64,000 bases of DNA from Phoronis australis (GCA_002633005.1 NMRA01000642.1:149874-213873), one strand, 5' to 3'; positions 24,699 to 36,824 are shown, numbered from the stretch's first letter. Notes: generated by a model not told the origin, from the letters alone. Made by a program: numbers and translations.

Positions 24699-27600
24699 GT
24701 AGGCCTACTACTTAATCCTGTCTTCACAAATCCATTTTTCTTTTCTCCGTTTTGATGAAAACTATCTGGTAAACTTTTTGACGAAAAATGTGCGCTAAAT
24801 TTCTTCCAATGGTAGTGACTGGTGAACTCTTGTCCTTACGAGGACCTTCAGCCATAGTCAAGTGAGCGAATTAACCAAATTACTCTTCGGTGACCCTGAT
24901 CAGACGGTTGCTCTCAGCATAATGCGTACATTTGGCCAGGATTTGGATCAGCGATTTCAACTACTTCACACTGAATAGTGTACAAATAAATAGGACGCTA
25001 GTAAAACCTTTAACATAAATAAAGATTACATTAATACTTCAGAAAAAATCAACTGGACCTGTCAAAATCTATCTCGCAATTCAACAGCAGGTTACATACT
25101 CAACTATTAATGTCGACTGTATGCCGCACAAAACCTTTACCATCTTAGCCAAGTACGCTGCAGTCTATGAAAATACCGACAACTAACTCGAGTTTCAACT
25201 TCTTTGCAAACATGGAACAGGGATATCAAAATGGTATGTAGGTTGTTTTTATGCTTCAATGTTACATTTTTTAAGCAGACAAATGTTTTATTTTTTAAAT
25301 CTACCTTAATTCCTACTATTTCAAAAGTATTTCCAACCTCACGTCTTTCAAACGTACATTGATGACAAAACCATATATCTTCCACCGGTTTTGTAAAGTC
25401 CTGCACCATAATATGAACCAACCCTACTCCTAATGTAACAAAAAGGTCCCGTGCGTAACGGATACTAAGCATGGTCCATCTGAAGTATTGGATAGGTTCT
25501 GCTAACGCAACCTTGCGAAAAGTCACACAAGAACTCGTGTACCATCGCGTTACAAGTGAGACACGTGATAATAGTACTTTCCTTCGGAACATCCTTGCGT
25601 GAAAGGAACTTACTATGTGGATTTTCCACTATATGGCATCATTGCTGTGTTTTTCATGTTTGTGTCATCCCCCGCTATATTCCAAGTTAATGGAGCGAGA
25701 CATTGCGATGTCAGCCTAGTAAAACATTTTTTAAAATGCTAATGGTTTTGTGTAGTGTCGTGGATGCATGCCTGTTTTTGATAATTCAATGTTAATTAGT
25801 TCTATGGTCAATTCCACGATGTTTAACATTTTAAGAAATTAAGTCAGTGCTTGCTTTGCTTTATTTAAGATGTCAGTTTTACCAAGAGAATTGTAGAGGG
25901 TAGTATGCCCACATTATTTATGCCGCCATCACCTCTTAAAACTGCTATTCAAAGAAAAACTCCTCTCGTGAGTATTTAAATTCGTTCTCAACATTTTGTT
26001 TTACGTTCTATTACTATTATTGTTATTATGTGCACATTCATCCACTTTAGACCTATCAGTAATGGGCTCTTCAGACATGTTTAACGGTATGTACACATCG
26101 AAAGATCACTTTCATTCCTTAAAACGAATGTATTGAGGAAGATTTGCCACTTTCCGTACTCTCTTCACAGAAGGCCTTACAGTAGATCGTCTCATTGAAG
26201 ATTTGTACCTATTATTGCTGAAACATGTAACAAAATAATTCGCAAACTGCAACGTAAACTTCATTGTCTTGTTATGTCGGTTGGTTGTAACACAGAGTTG
26301 ATGCTACATCACCTGGTGCTCATGCTAACCTCAGATCAACACAAGTATTGTTTCAACGTTTGCCTTAAATTAAGATAACGAATTCATGAAGTCAAATGTT
26401 GTTCAGTTTGGGGATTTTCCGTATCTTTGATATGGATTGTCCTATGACGATATGACATGGACAGGAAAGCCTGTTGTCTTACCAGACGCGAGACGGGGAG
26501 TGACAACTTGTCAATTTTTGGCATAGTTAACAAAGCGCTGTTGAAGGTCTTCAGCCGTTTGTTAGTTGAAATGTGCATTCCAAAAACTACGGCAGTTCTT
26601 TGAGCGACGAAAGCATGAGCTCTACAATGAATGTAGGGATGCAAATGTCATTTCAAAGCGTTATGAGATACAATGTAGTAAAGTTCATATTTTCCTGACT
26701 CTTTCATTAGCGACACTTAATTTCTGAAGACTAGTCAGTTATTTATTTATAGCTGACAATATTGTAGCTGTCACATACGGTATTTGTTATGTACTAATGA
26801 ACAAAGGCAATGTTTAAACAGTCAAATTGACATCTGATATGTATTTAAAATAATAGTTCTTAAAATGCTCATTTGATATTAAGTGGTGATCGGATAAAAC
26901 ATCGTTATCCTTAACTCATTTAGTGATATCAATAATATTTGTCAACCTGTATTATCTAGTATGGCTAATTCCTCCACGTTGACTACGTCCTGTTATTTCA
27001 AAAAAATGCAATCACGTTGTAAATGTCTTCCTTTAGCACCTACAACAAAACTTAAGAAATAATAAAAGCAAGCGATTTCTAATCAAAATATAAGCACAAC
27101 CAGTGTTTCACCGCGAAAAATATCTGGTTGCGAGATGAAATTATATATTTACGTCTCATGAACATTATTACCTCATAGAAGCCATTAATCATTCCATTTA
27201 GTGAACGTTGAGTCATAGTTAATTGGATGCTCTACTGTTTCCTAAATCCTGTTGCTTTTATTTGAGTGGCATGTCTCATAGCTCCTTCAATATTTCTTTC
27301 GATGTTCTGATTAAGTAATTGTTGTTCAATTGCTACAATAATATACAGAGATTATTTCGTGTTCCCCATGTTGTCGTTAATTAATTTGTTAAATTGTAAG
27401 AGTATTGTAAGCGTCGCCGAGAATGGGTGCTTTTTAGGCAATATGCTTTAAAAATATTCATCCATTCAACAATTTACCTATATTTTTTATCCTGAGCTGT
27501 TATGGATATCTGAAGACGTTGGAATGTTCACTATTGAAATGACGTAATGTATGTGTGTGGTATAGATGTTATGAAGAATAAGAATGATAATAAAAAGTAC

Positions 27601-28005
27601 AAAGCGCATTTTACACCACAGTGATTAGTTTTGGCGAGTGTTGTTACATAAAAGCGGTAGTACCGTACTATATATTCACGTTTTGTCACAGAAGTAATTT
27701 TAATTTAAGTAACTTACCGTTATAGATGTGTTCTTACTTTAGTCATTACTCAAATGAGATATCTGAGTTTACAAAGAACCGACAATTGTGATTCCTCGAG
27801 GCCATACCCGGTACAGAAAATGCCACACCGTGATAAGACAGCATGCGGAGCTTATCTCAGGCAATAACAAATTGTCAGTTATGTCGAACTTTACTTCATT
27901 TTGACATTGATATTGCATTTAAAAATGTAAGAGGTCTGATCAAGAGAAAAATACTTTTGTGACAGAAGGCGAATTTAGTCATGTACAGCACACATCACGA
28001 ATTTT
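24699..28005. other. Gene-free stretch downstream of the THAP exon
   Basis: AT-rich. The longest frame (25137-25592, minus, 151 codons) has no recognisable domain and no splice support. No further THAP exon was recognised. Likely intron or intergenic. Confidence 0.4.
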
Positions 28006-28190
28006 TGGCCGACCGGTCGGAAATTGGTCGACGACCGGCCGTCGACCGGTCGTCTAGCCGACCAGCAGCCGACCAACAACGGTCGGCTAGGAGCCGTCTA
28101 CTGAGTCGCCTCTGTTGTCGGCACTTGGGTCGGCTAAGTGGTCGCTTAGCGTAGACGACCAATTCGGATTAAGCGTGTCCTTGGTCGGCA
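28006..28190. repeat. GACCGGTC/GCCGACC-rich patch
   Basis: Abrupt G/C-rich island in AT-rich sequence, packed with ggccgaccggtcgg, gtcgac, gaccggccgtcgac and many GGTCGGC/GCCGACC words in both orientations, able to form nested foldbacks. Coding potential was not seen. Confidence 0.7.
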
Positions 28191-28957
28191 ATTACCATTT
28201 TATGACTTAACGGGTGAACTTTGGCCAAACAAACATTTTACTGTTCGCTGTTCGTTCACCACTGGCAACTCAGGTCTTGACATCGGTTTATAAAGTTTTG
28301 TTCAACTATTGAAAGGAAATAAAATCGAATCAACCTACAAATAGCCGTTTGAAATTTAGACAAACTCATTTGAGAAAAATATTGAAACCACCACCTTCCA
28401 TTTGAAAAATCGCCATTGTCAAACAACTGCACACGCATATAAAATCGTGTCATAAGCTGTTTGGAAAAGATGACTTTAACATAATTCAAATTCAAATTAT
28501 CTTTAAGCACATAAATGCATTTTGATGAAAGCATGGATTCAAGATCCTCGTTCCAGTTCGCCATCTCAAATTTTCCTGGAAAATTTCACCGTTCAAATGC
28601 AACCGTAAAGTCATTATATTATTTCCCCGTGAAATATGCTAAAGCTATATAACCTCAATCACTGTCCAGAATAACGAAAAACCTCGGAAGCAAGGGAAAT
28701 GAACCCTAAGAGGTAGCAAGCAAGATAAAGGGCGTGGTAGGTACGTGAAGCTGACGTGTGCTACTTTTCAATTTCATACTTTTATGTGGCATTTTCATAA
28801 TTTTGATGTGAGATGTCAACTCAGATCAAGCGTTTTGAAAGTTTGGATTTTTAATTTGTAATGAACTTGAGTTGCAGTGCACGTAACCTTTTATGAATTT
28901 ACCGTAGTTGGCTACAGACAAGCCCACCTTTATAAATACTAGCAACGTAGACAAACG
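28191..28957. other. Unassigned stretch with one minus-strand ORF
   Basis: A 102-codon minus frame (28256-28564) begins MANWNEDLESMLSSK with a good start context (gagATGGCG). It matches no family that I recognise and has no clear donor. Possible first exon, unproven. Confidence 0.25.
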
Positions 28958-29120
28958 CATGCGCGCACCCAGGGGAAAAGTCCAAGAGAAAGAGACGAAA
29001 GTCCACAGCACGGCAGTACCCCGTTTTTTATTTTAGTTCTCACGCTTTTTTGTTAGCAAAAGGTCCACTTTGCCAGAGATTCGAGCCCGCCCCCTATATT
29101 AGAGGCTGGGTGCGCGCATG
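28958..29120. mobile_element. MITE Y, copy 1 (TIR CATGCGCGCACCCA)
   Basis: 163 bp bounded by perfect 14-bp inverted repeats catgcgcgcaccca and tgggtgcgcgcatg. The flanks carry aaacg on both sides (28953-28957 and 29121-29125), a 5-bp target-site duplication. The interior contains gcaaaaggtccac and ttcgagcccgcccc, shared with copy 2. Non-coding. Confidence 0.85.
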
Positions 29121-29399
29121 AAACGTCTACACAAATTGCACCTAATGCAGCTCCTGTTCTAAACGCGGGCTTCTTTTTTAAAGTTTGGTCAGGTATAAAT
29201 AACGCCACAACCATGGAAGTTCAATGAAACACGTCTACATTACAGATGTGACAATCCCTAGCCACGAAAAACTTAAGAGCCCGACAAAAATACTAATGGT
29301 GAAATACCGGTGATGATAATCATCCACTTTGTTAATTTACTTCACCTACACAATTGGAAATAGCCGCTAAAATGAAACTCATTCGAGTAAGCACCACGT

Positions 29400-29550
29400 C
29401 ATGCGCGCACTCAAAGGGGGGGGGTTCGAGCCCCCCCCCATTTGGCGAAGTGNAAGTGGGCATAAAGGTCTGCCCGCTCTCTTGTTAACAAAAGGTTCAT
29501 AACGTCAGGAATTCGAGCCCCCCCCATTTTGAAGGCTGGGTGCGCGCATG
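29400..29550. mobile_element. MITE Y, copy 2
   Basis: 151 bp with inverted ends catgcgcgcac and gtgcgcgcatg, and cacgt on both flanks (29395-29399 and 29551-29555) as a 5-bp target duplication. The interior has ttcgagccccccccc-type runs and acaaaaggttca. Ambiguous base at 29453. Confidence 0.8.
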
Positions 29551-29808
29551 CACGTGAGTCCTTATGACAGCCCCAACATGGTAGAACCCAAAGAGCTCAA
29601 GTCGTGGTCAAATCAGGATGGGCATAAATAAGGAAATTTACTGTTTCAACAGATTAGACAAATAAAAATAAGATTCAAAGAATTGATACAGTGTACACGC
29701 GCACAATAACTGGGTCTATCATGATTCAACTGAGATGTTCTAAAGGCCTTGACACGAGTAGATGTGTTCAACATCATCCTCTTCAAATGAGGCTATATCT
29801 AAGAACAC

Positions 29809-29942
29809 CAACACAGTGTAAGTGTGACCTTTTTATACAGCATCATTCTAATGACCTAACAAGGCCAAAACAGTGTTTGAGTGACCTTTGAATACAACAT
29901 CACTATAAAACACCTATAACAAGGCCAAAACAGTGTCTGAGT
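29809..29942 (+). repeat. ~59-bp minisatellite, 2.3 copies
   Basis: Units start at 29809, 29867 and 29927 (acagtgt-gagtgacctttnatac ... aacaaggcc). Confidence 0.7.
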
Positions 29943-30209
29943 GAAATAAGTTATGTAGGTACATGTACAGCATCCCAATGAGTGTTGATCATAGATTATC
30001 AGTAGAATGGCTGAGGCACTGCATCGTAGAAAGATATCAGACCAGTGACAACTTGCTGTGGGCGAACTGTTAGTTTGAACCAGTCTTGAACCAATTATGT
30101 ATTGACCTCACGGATACGCCATTAGTTGTTTCAGCCTGATCAACAATACTGAAGTATTTACCGAATGTGCCGTCAACATTACAACTAATACGCGTTTTGT
30201 GGGACATCT

Positions 30210-30393
30210 GTTGTTAGCGCCAATCTGTTCATGGGCTAATTAAGTAAATCTCAAAAATATTCCAAAAAAGGTCCCATACGCGTAACATTACAGCGAATTC
30301 CTGTTCATTAATGTGAGATTTGTTATGAGTGCCAATCTTTTCTTGGGCTAATTAAGCATCTCAAAAATAGTCCCCAAAATTTCCCTTACGCGT
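30210..30393 (+). repeat. Tandem duplication, ~111-bp period
   Basis: Copies begin at about 30210 and 30320 and share gccaatct-ttc-tgggctaattaag, tctcaaaaata-tcc and tacgcgt. Confidence 0.65.
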
Positions 30394-30619
30394 GATCCTT
30401 TTTCGTAAAATTTTCTGTGGGTTTGTCTCCAAAACAGAAAAGTCTGGTCGTGTATGAAAAGGACTACAATATTGCAAATAAACGGGGATTGGTGACAAGA
30501 ACCTCGGTGACAATTCATGAGCATACCCAGCCTTCAATTTGCGGGGCCAAATTCCCGGCGTTGTGGACCTTGTGCTAACAACAGAGCTGGCGGACTACAA
30601 AAAAGCGGAGCACCACTGT

Positions 30620-30750
30620 GAATTGCGCATTTGGCTTATTTAGTGGACTTGTGTCCCATTTTCTCATACTTTTTGTCTCTCGGGGTTGGAGCTTTTTGCC
30701 CACTTCGCCTAATGGGGGCTCCTTCGAGCTTCCCCCCTATGTGCGCGCAT
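30620..30750. mobile_element. Degenerate MITE Y copy
   Basis: The right end, gtgcgcgcatg (30740-30750), is intact and the interior has ccttcgagcttccccccta. The left end is decayed to gcgcatttgg near 30623. The flank pair gaatt/caatt is a possible, imperfect 5-bp duplication. Confidence 0.45.
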
Positions 30751-30835
30751 GCAATTAAGATTTGGATTGTGGTATCATGGGAGAATCTGTAATCTGAGAG
30801 CTAGCCATGAGCACAGGGAATTTATAAATTACATT

Positions 30836-31620
30836 TTTTGTCTGCGTGTATAAACACCCTGGCTGAAGCACTCGACATTTCTCGACCCCCTCTTACGGCA
30901 ATTTCAGCGACTGTTAGAGGTGAGATGGGTCGTTACTCCTTGATTGCATACCGACTTCCTAGAATTATGAAATATCAAAAACGGACGAGTCAAAAATTAC
31001 ATACCATTGCTATGAATGGCAGTACAATATAACGGAAAATGTTAATAAACCGTGCTGTTTTAATGATTTTAAGAAATTGCTATTTCAGTTTCGTTTTGGA
31101 GAAGCATGGTATGATCAGGGTGTATGTTCCGAGACAAGCTCCATATTACTTTTTAAACAAAGATGCAAAGATACTGATCAGCAAAAGGGGCAAGATAATT
31201 TGAACAATTCGATTAAGCTGGAAACTTACAGAACTTTTAAGTTAAATAATACATGATTTGAAAACTATTTAGATGTAATTGACAATGTGAATGTTAAGAT
31301 CTGATATTGTAAGATTAAGATGTTCAGCGCATGCACTAATGATTGAAAAGGGTAGACACTTGAAACATAGCAGAACAGAAAGGTTATGCCCTCTCTGTGT
31401 TAGGACATATGTCGAGTCAGAATATCATTTTGTTATCGAATGCCCACTCTACCATGACCTTAGGAAACGATATTTGCCTGCATGGAGATACAACAATCCC
31501 AATGTTACAAAATTCAACAGACTCGTGACTATGGAGGAAAAAGATCTTATATGGTCAACATGTAAATATGTTCATTTCGCATTCAAGCGAAGAAGAATTC
31601 GGTTTACTTCTAGTGTTTAA
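30836..31620 (+). mobile_element. LINE 3' end, partly decayed
   Basis: Plus-strand C-terminus of a non-LTR retrotransposon. Blocks in order: SACINTLAEALDIS and VRGEMGRYSLIAYRLPRIMKY (30838-30980), WYDQGVCSETSSILLFKQR (about 31108-31165, other frame), LETYRTFKLNN, then an open frame from 31291: RLRCSAHALMIEKGRH, LCPLCVRTYVESEYHFVIEC and LYHDLRKRYLPAW. The CPLC...H...C knuckle after an IEKGRH segment is typical of RNase H-less LINE tails in invertebrates. Frameshifts and stops separate the blocks. The 3' flank aacaagggccgg resembles a LINE 3' UTR. Ambiguous base at 31668. Confidence 0.8.
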
Positions 31621-31839
31621 CACTTACCATTATTGTATTTGATGATTTGATTGTAACAAGGGCCGGANTCATCTCGTATACACTCATTAACGTGGTTCAT
31701 AGGTCGTGAAATACGACACTCCAATAGCGGAGTTGCAACGCCGCCATATTGGAAATGGGACAGAATGTTGCTTTGTGGTTAAGCCGGTAAACAAGTACGT
31801 CGACAAGCGTGGGGACGAACCGGCCACAGGGAGGTTATA

Positions 31840-32095
31840 CGTGTAGTGTGCCTGGCATGCTATAATACCAGTTATCGGGATAAAAAATTAGTTACTACCT
31901 GTTTCCCAAGGATCAAGAACTGAGTTTAACATGGGTCAGAGACATCGGTAGAGCTGGCAGCAAAGGCCGACTTCGTGATTTTTTTCCGACTTCGTAGCAT
32001 AAACTGCAGCGCTCATTTTGAGGGCGGCAAGAAAACGTATCTTGGAAACTGCCCAACGATATCTCCCTTCAAAGAAACAGTAAAAAATACTCCAC
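31840..32095 (+). pseudogene. Frameshifted THAP domain
   Basis: Reads CLACYNTSYRDKKLVTTCFP (CxxC at 31849-31860), then after a frame change PKDQELSLTWVRDIGRAG with the conserved tryptophan, then after another NCSAHFEGGKKTYLGNCP (C-x2-H). All the landmarks of a THAP zinc finger are present in the right order, but in different frames with intervening stops. Not the same copy as the intact exon at 24491, though both follow a caagtacgtcg word. Confidence 0.7.
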
Positions 32096-33574
32096 GGCGG
32101 TTGGTAGTGAAAAAAACAACTTGTTTTCGCTTGACTATAACCAAGCCAACATGATCACTTTTGAGGATAATGCCTCTGCACAATCACCTGTTCTGGGTCA
32201 ACTCACTTAACGTATGCACACTATAACGCGCGCTTGCAGAATATTATTATTTACTTTCTACAAAATTGTGGTGCATTGCTATCAAAATTCGTTGTTAAAT
32301 TACGATAATTTTTCATAAAATTGAGTTGAAGTCCCAGGGCGAAATCTTGCCGACAAATGCGTAGCTGCCGGTCTCGCAATCGTCTAAAGGGCTTTAATTA
32401 TTCAATAAGACTACATCTTCGACTCAACAAATTACCTGAAATCCTCCTCAAGGTTTCCAAATAGCGTCTCTAATATTTATTGTGGAGTCTGGATTAACTG
32501 CAGATTAAGTCCGAATCTACGCTAGATTGAAGCCCGCAACACGAGAAAAATCTCTGGAGGAAAAAACATGTGGTTGTCACGTGATGTTTGTTTTGAAGTT
32601 TGTATGCGTGTGTGTGAGAGTAAACGTGCGTGTGCTTGTCATCCGAGTTCCTTGGCCAGAGTAAATGCGATGTAGTGATCTAGGCGTGTATTGTATCTAA
32701 AGAAAATAAGTCAAGCAGTCAAGCAGAGCGTGTTTTAATATTCAGCTTAGCACGTGCTGGCCTCATCTGCTAAAAAACGTTCGAAATTTTTTTCGGTGAG
32801 ACCGATATGTCACTCATTGAGTCGCCGAGTGGGTGGATGCGTAACCGTAGTGTAACAGCTATTTCCGGAAGATTTGGGGTGTAAAGGTGCGAACGTATTC
32901 ACTATCAGTGGGTCATTTTTACTTTAAAAACACCAATTATGATTAGTTAAATAATTTATAATAAAATCAATGCAAAAGTTTTTTACGGTATTAAAAAGTT
33001 TTGGAAATTAGTGCCAATATTTATTCCTTGCTGATGCTTATGCAGCGCGCTTCTTGGCTGCATGCCAACACTGGTCGAGTTTTTATTAGTCTTCGATTCA
33101 CGGTTTTCACGTGTACAAAGAAGTTTGGATTCGTGTTGAGGCCGGAGATTCTGTACCGGAAAGAAATTATGCAATCCCGCTGACAAGTACGCTTCGTCTC
33201 TTTTCAAAATCCAGACCCGCGTAGTGGGGCACATCCCTCGCAAGAGCAGCAAAACTTCTGCGTTCTTTTTGAATCGCGGCGTAAGTTTGAAGTGTAAACG
33301 AACATAACGGTGAGGCTCGTGGACTACAAATTCAGGACTGTCGGATCTTTCAATTGATAAATTGGAGACGTTAGAACTGTAGGTAAGGGCATTATTCGCA
33401 CGTAGTTCATGGGCTCGGCGCTTACTTTAGCCAAGTCTGAAAATGCGTTGGGGTACTTGTTGGGGCATGGGCGCTTATTAGGGCGAATACCGGCAGAATT
33501 ACATGCAGCAGCGTAGTTTAATGCACACAAATCACACGTCATGCAAACCAATCGGCCATTCCATTTACCCTAAT
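32096..33574. other. Gene-free stretch
   Basis: No exon, RNA gene or family repeat recognised. Confidence 0.4.
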
Positions 33575-33660
33575 CAATACCAATAGCTTTTGCGCATCCT
33601 ATTTTCCGGACATGCGCAATCGTTAAATCGATTCGGTTGCAACTCCGCTATTGTAACGCA
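33575..33660 (+). repeat. Dispersed ~85-bp repeat upstream of ankyrin exon 1
   Basis: Diverged copy of 7700-7785 (shared atcaat-cca-agcttttgcgc, ggacatgcgc-atcgttaaa and gcaact-cgctat). Its position about 100-180 bp before the predicted start codon may place it in a promoter; that is inference. Confidence 0.45.
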
Positions 33661-33757
33661 TTGTGACGTCATTAGGTTTTTACAATGACAAATTGAAACC
33701 TGGAAAACCGGCCGCGTCACGAAACTTTGCACAGTCCCAAAGGTACCTTGATACAAG

Positions 33758-33817
33758 ATGGCAGCAAATAAGGATTTTGGGCAGGGATTTTACCTGAGTG
33801 GTGAAGAAAAGGAAAAG
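33758..33817 (+). CDS. Ankyrin-repeat gene, predicted exon 1
   Basis: ATG in a strong context (caagATGGCA) followed by 20 codons, MAANKDFGQGFYLSGEEKEK, ending in phase 0 at a gtggga donor. The next exon on this strand that looks coding, 43311, starts in phase 0 with IRAAAETGD, so the junction reads EEKEK-IRAAAETGD, a natural lead-in to an ankyrin helix. No domain of its own. The 9.5-kb first intron is inferred; an unseen exon in between cannot be excluded, and transcript data are lacking. No TATA box was recognised. Confidence 0.6.
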
Positions 33818-34045
33818 GTGGGAATCATTTCATTATCTCACCTGTGTGTACTTTTTTAACTGTTTGTTTATTTGACCTTGGATACCTACATTACAACCGA
33901 CTGCAGTTAACCTGTTAGTCTATACAACTATCTTCGTTACCGATAAGAAGATCGAAACCAGTAGCTTTAGTGCATATATCTTGTGCCACTTTTTGTTACA
34001 CAACTTGAAACTTAGGCAAAGGTTGTTAAGCAAGTTTTCATAGCC

Positions 34046-34168
34046 ATGTTAACGTTGTGTACTTAGTGGTCCCTTGTGTTTTCTAATCCAGCCAAACATT
34101 TACACGTAATAAGTTTGCATTGGTGAGTTAAGATGATCTGCAGGAGAATACATCGGTGCATCAAAGTA
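34046..34168 (+). repeat. Diverged duplication, copy 1
   Basis: Matches 35439-35544: gt-ggt-cctttgtgtttct, cattgg-gagtt-gatnatctg, aatacatc-gtgc-tcaaa. Spacing about 1.38 kb. Confidence 0.45.
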
Positions 34169-34438
34169 GGTGGCACGAGTCTTCTATTAAAATAATTTTA
34201 GAAACTGTTTTAGATCGTACATTTCAATTAATGCACAAAAGGTTTTGATCTGGCTGCAGTACTGACTGTAGAGGTGTGAAACGCACATGTACATGTAATT
34301 GGTGGGATACATGTATTTTGTGGTCGGATATATTCTTCACTGAAGTATCCGCGTGTTTTCTTACACGAATGATGTAAGGGCTTAAAAGCAAACGTGCATA
34401 AATATTAACGTAAAGTAACATGTGTTTATACACATTGT

Positions 34439-34439
34439 A

Positions 34440-34493
<54 letters not shown>

Positions 34494-34494
34494 T
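34439..34494. repeat. TA-dinucleotide microsatellite
   Basis: Near-pure (TA)n interrupted by a few C/T bases. Confidence 0.95.
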
Positions 34495-34667
34495 TATCTA
34501 TCATCATCTGTACACTATTAAGAAGTTTGGGGTCCAAAGTTTAGAAAAACCGAGCCAAGGTAAAAATATTATATAGCTTTAAATCGCCATTATTACTTGA
34601 ATGATGTTGCAGAAAACAAGAATATCGGTGCATCGTAGTTCGAGATTCCTCATCAGTTAACCTTCTG

Positions 34668-34778
34668 GTATAAATGAGCGTCCCAGGCTATGAATGTTCA
34701 GAGGTGTTAATACCCTGTGCCTTGTATAAATGAGCGTCACTTGTTATGAATGTTCGAAGATGTTGATACCCTGTGCCC
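34668..34778 (+). repeat. 56-bp tandem duplication
   Basis: Two copies starting at 34668 and 34724: gtataaatgagcgtc ... tatgaatgttc-ga-g-tgtt-ataccctgtgcc. Confidence 0.85.
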
Positions 34779-35438
34779 GGCAGCATGAAGCAGTCATAGT
34801 AGGAATTCAACCAGGTTCCCTAAATCTATTTCGCATTTTATTCAGATGCTGTATTCTCGCTAATCAAATATTCGTTATTAGGGGCAGTAGGTGGCACGCA
34901 CACGCTGCACGTAGGATCAGTACACCACCGTTATCGTTTTTAACGTACATGTAGCGTATACATGTACAAAACTGTATAGTAGGTTATCGTATAGCCGGTG
35001 TGACATACATTGTAGCCGCAGTAACGTAGGAGAGAGAAGGGCCGACGGTTCAACGGCCCCTGGCATTCACTATAAATATTTTGTTTGGATTTTATACTGA
35101 TTTTAATTAAATTGAATTTAGTTTATACTTCAAGTTCTAGTTTTGCTTAGTACTAGGGTCTATGCGTTTGAGTATAGAAAGGGCCATTCATTAAAAAAAT
35201 TCCCGGACATCGCCGAATTTCTGGACGTTACTGTGTAGACAGCAGATATCCTTTTCAGTTTTCCCCTAGCGTACCGTAGTTTTGGCACGTTTGCAGGGCA
35301 TAAAAACGTAGACGAAGTCGGTAATATAACAGTAGGAGCTTAGCACTGGCTAATGAATACAGGTGCATGCTGCCTCGTGAGACTGCTTGAAAAGGTTGAA
35401 AAGGTTAACAAACCCAGTATACTGAAAACCATTATATC

Positions 35439-35544
35439 TATGTTGACATTGTGGTTCCTTTGTGTTTCTGCTCCTCAAAACATGTACATGTACATTGGCG
35501 AGTTGTGATTATCTGTATCAAAATACATCCGTGCGTCAAATTAT
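35439..35544 (+). repeat. Diverged duplication, copy 2
   Basis: Partner of 34046-34168. This copy has acquired an acatgtacatgtaca tract. Confidence 0.45.
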
Positions 35545-36677
35545 AAGCATGCGAATTATCTTCAAAGTTCGTCGATTTCTGTGTGACGTCACTGTGCACA
35601 CTACTACATGTAGATATAGTAATATTAGCTTTTCAACGTATTTGGTATTTGCGGGTTAACCGAATTTTGAAACAAACTTGACTACTACGTTTACCCTCTC
35701 AAACTACGAGGTCATATTGAAAAGCATTGATGTCTTGAAAATAGTTTCCATCGCATCTCTCGTTCACAGTATTCAAAATAAGTCTGAAATCGTTGAGATT
35801 GCACACTTGGAACTAAGAAGTAGTTCCCTATGCCACTAAGATGTCGGTCTCTGGGTACATGATCTATTCATAATAAACAGTGCTTTTGTGTCGCAAAAGT
35901 TCCATAGCGCGTGCGTTTGACAATAACATTACCCTTTGGCAACCAGCCCAAACTTCATTGTGAGATTTAGTGCAGTGAAAGTACATGTGGGATTGGACAA
36001 AACTGTTCAGTTGTTCTGGCTTTCAAAGTAAGATTGATACCAATTGTTAAAGGGGTGTTTCTTGGAACCGAGTATTCCCCAAAGGTCAAAGCACTGGCAC
36101 CGAGCTTTAGTATGTCTAAAAATGAACTCCGCCGATTGATCGTTTGAATATGCCATACTGGTGAAATGTTATAGCGGAGCAAAGGAACCTAGTTGACTCC
36201 TTCAAATTCGTTACAAAAGATGAATGTCCGATTTGGAAACAAAATTGTGTATACCTACCTAGTTGCTTGAAGTTTTGTATCTATTTTGATTGTTTGTCCT
36301 TTATGTCTCTTGTTGTTTTGCTTCGTAACTCCACGCCTGGAGATAGGGGATTGTATAGAGACTACGATCGAGTATATATTGATCTGTCTAATAAAAAGTG
36401 AAGTCGTGCCTTCAACCAAGTTTGTATCAATGAAGGGCTGCTACTGAACTATATTGACCTGAAGGTCTAGTTATATATGCATTATGTAACGTCATACGTC
36501 GTACTGAAATTTGGCGTTATATTAAGACAGATTCATCAACGTGGAAATAGTGAAACTAAACCTTGAGTTCATATTGCATGTTTGAGACAGCTCAGCTCAG
36601 AACAGTGTTATCCTCTGTGTATTTTATTCCCATATTACCGGCTCTGATCACGAGTGGAAAAAGTTAAGACTGAGCGT

Positions 36678-36824
36678 GCATTCACTAGCGCTAGGAAATA
36701 CGCTAGGACCTAGCAAAAATCTAACCAAACTTACGTGATTGCATTCAAAATACACGACACTACATGTATCTCACGTAGACCGCTCGAAGTCTTGCTTTTT
36801 GCGAGGTCCTAGCGTTACTGAACG
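36678..36824. mobile_element. MITE-like element, copy 2 (TIR CGTTCAGTA)
   Basis: 147-bp homologue of 5178-5318. Left end gcattcactagcgctagga is more diverged; right end tcctagcgttactgaacg is identical to copy 1. Confidence 0.6.

Noticed and set aside
25137-25592. 151-codon minus-strand open frame
   Set aside because: No recognisable domain, no supporting splice or promoter signals, and length still possible by chance in a 64-kb window.
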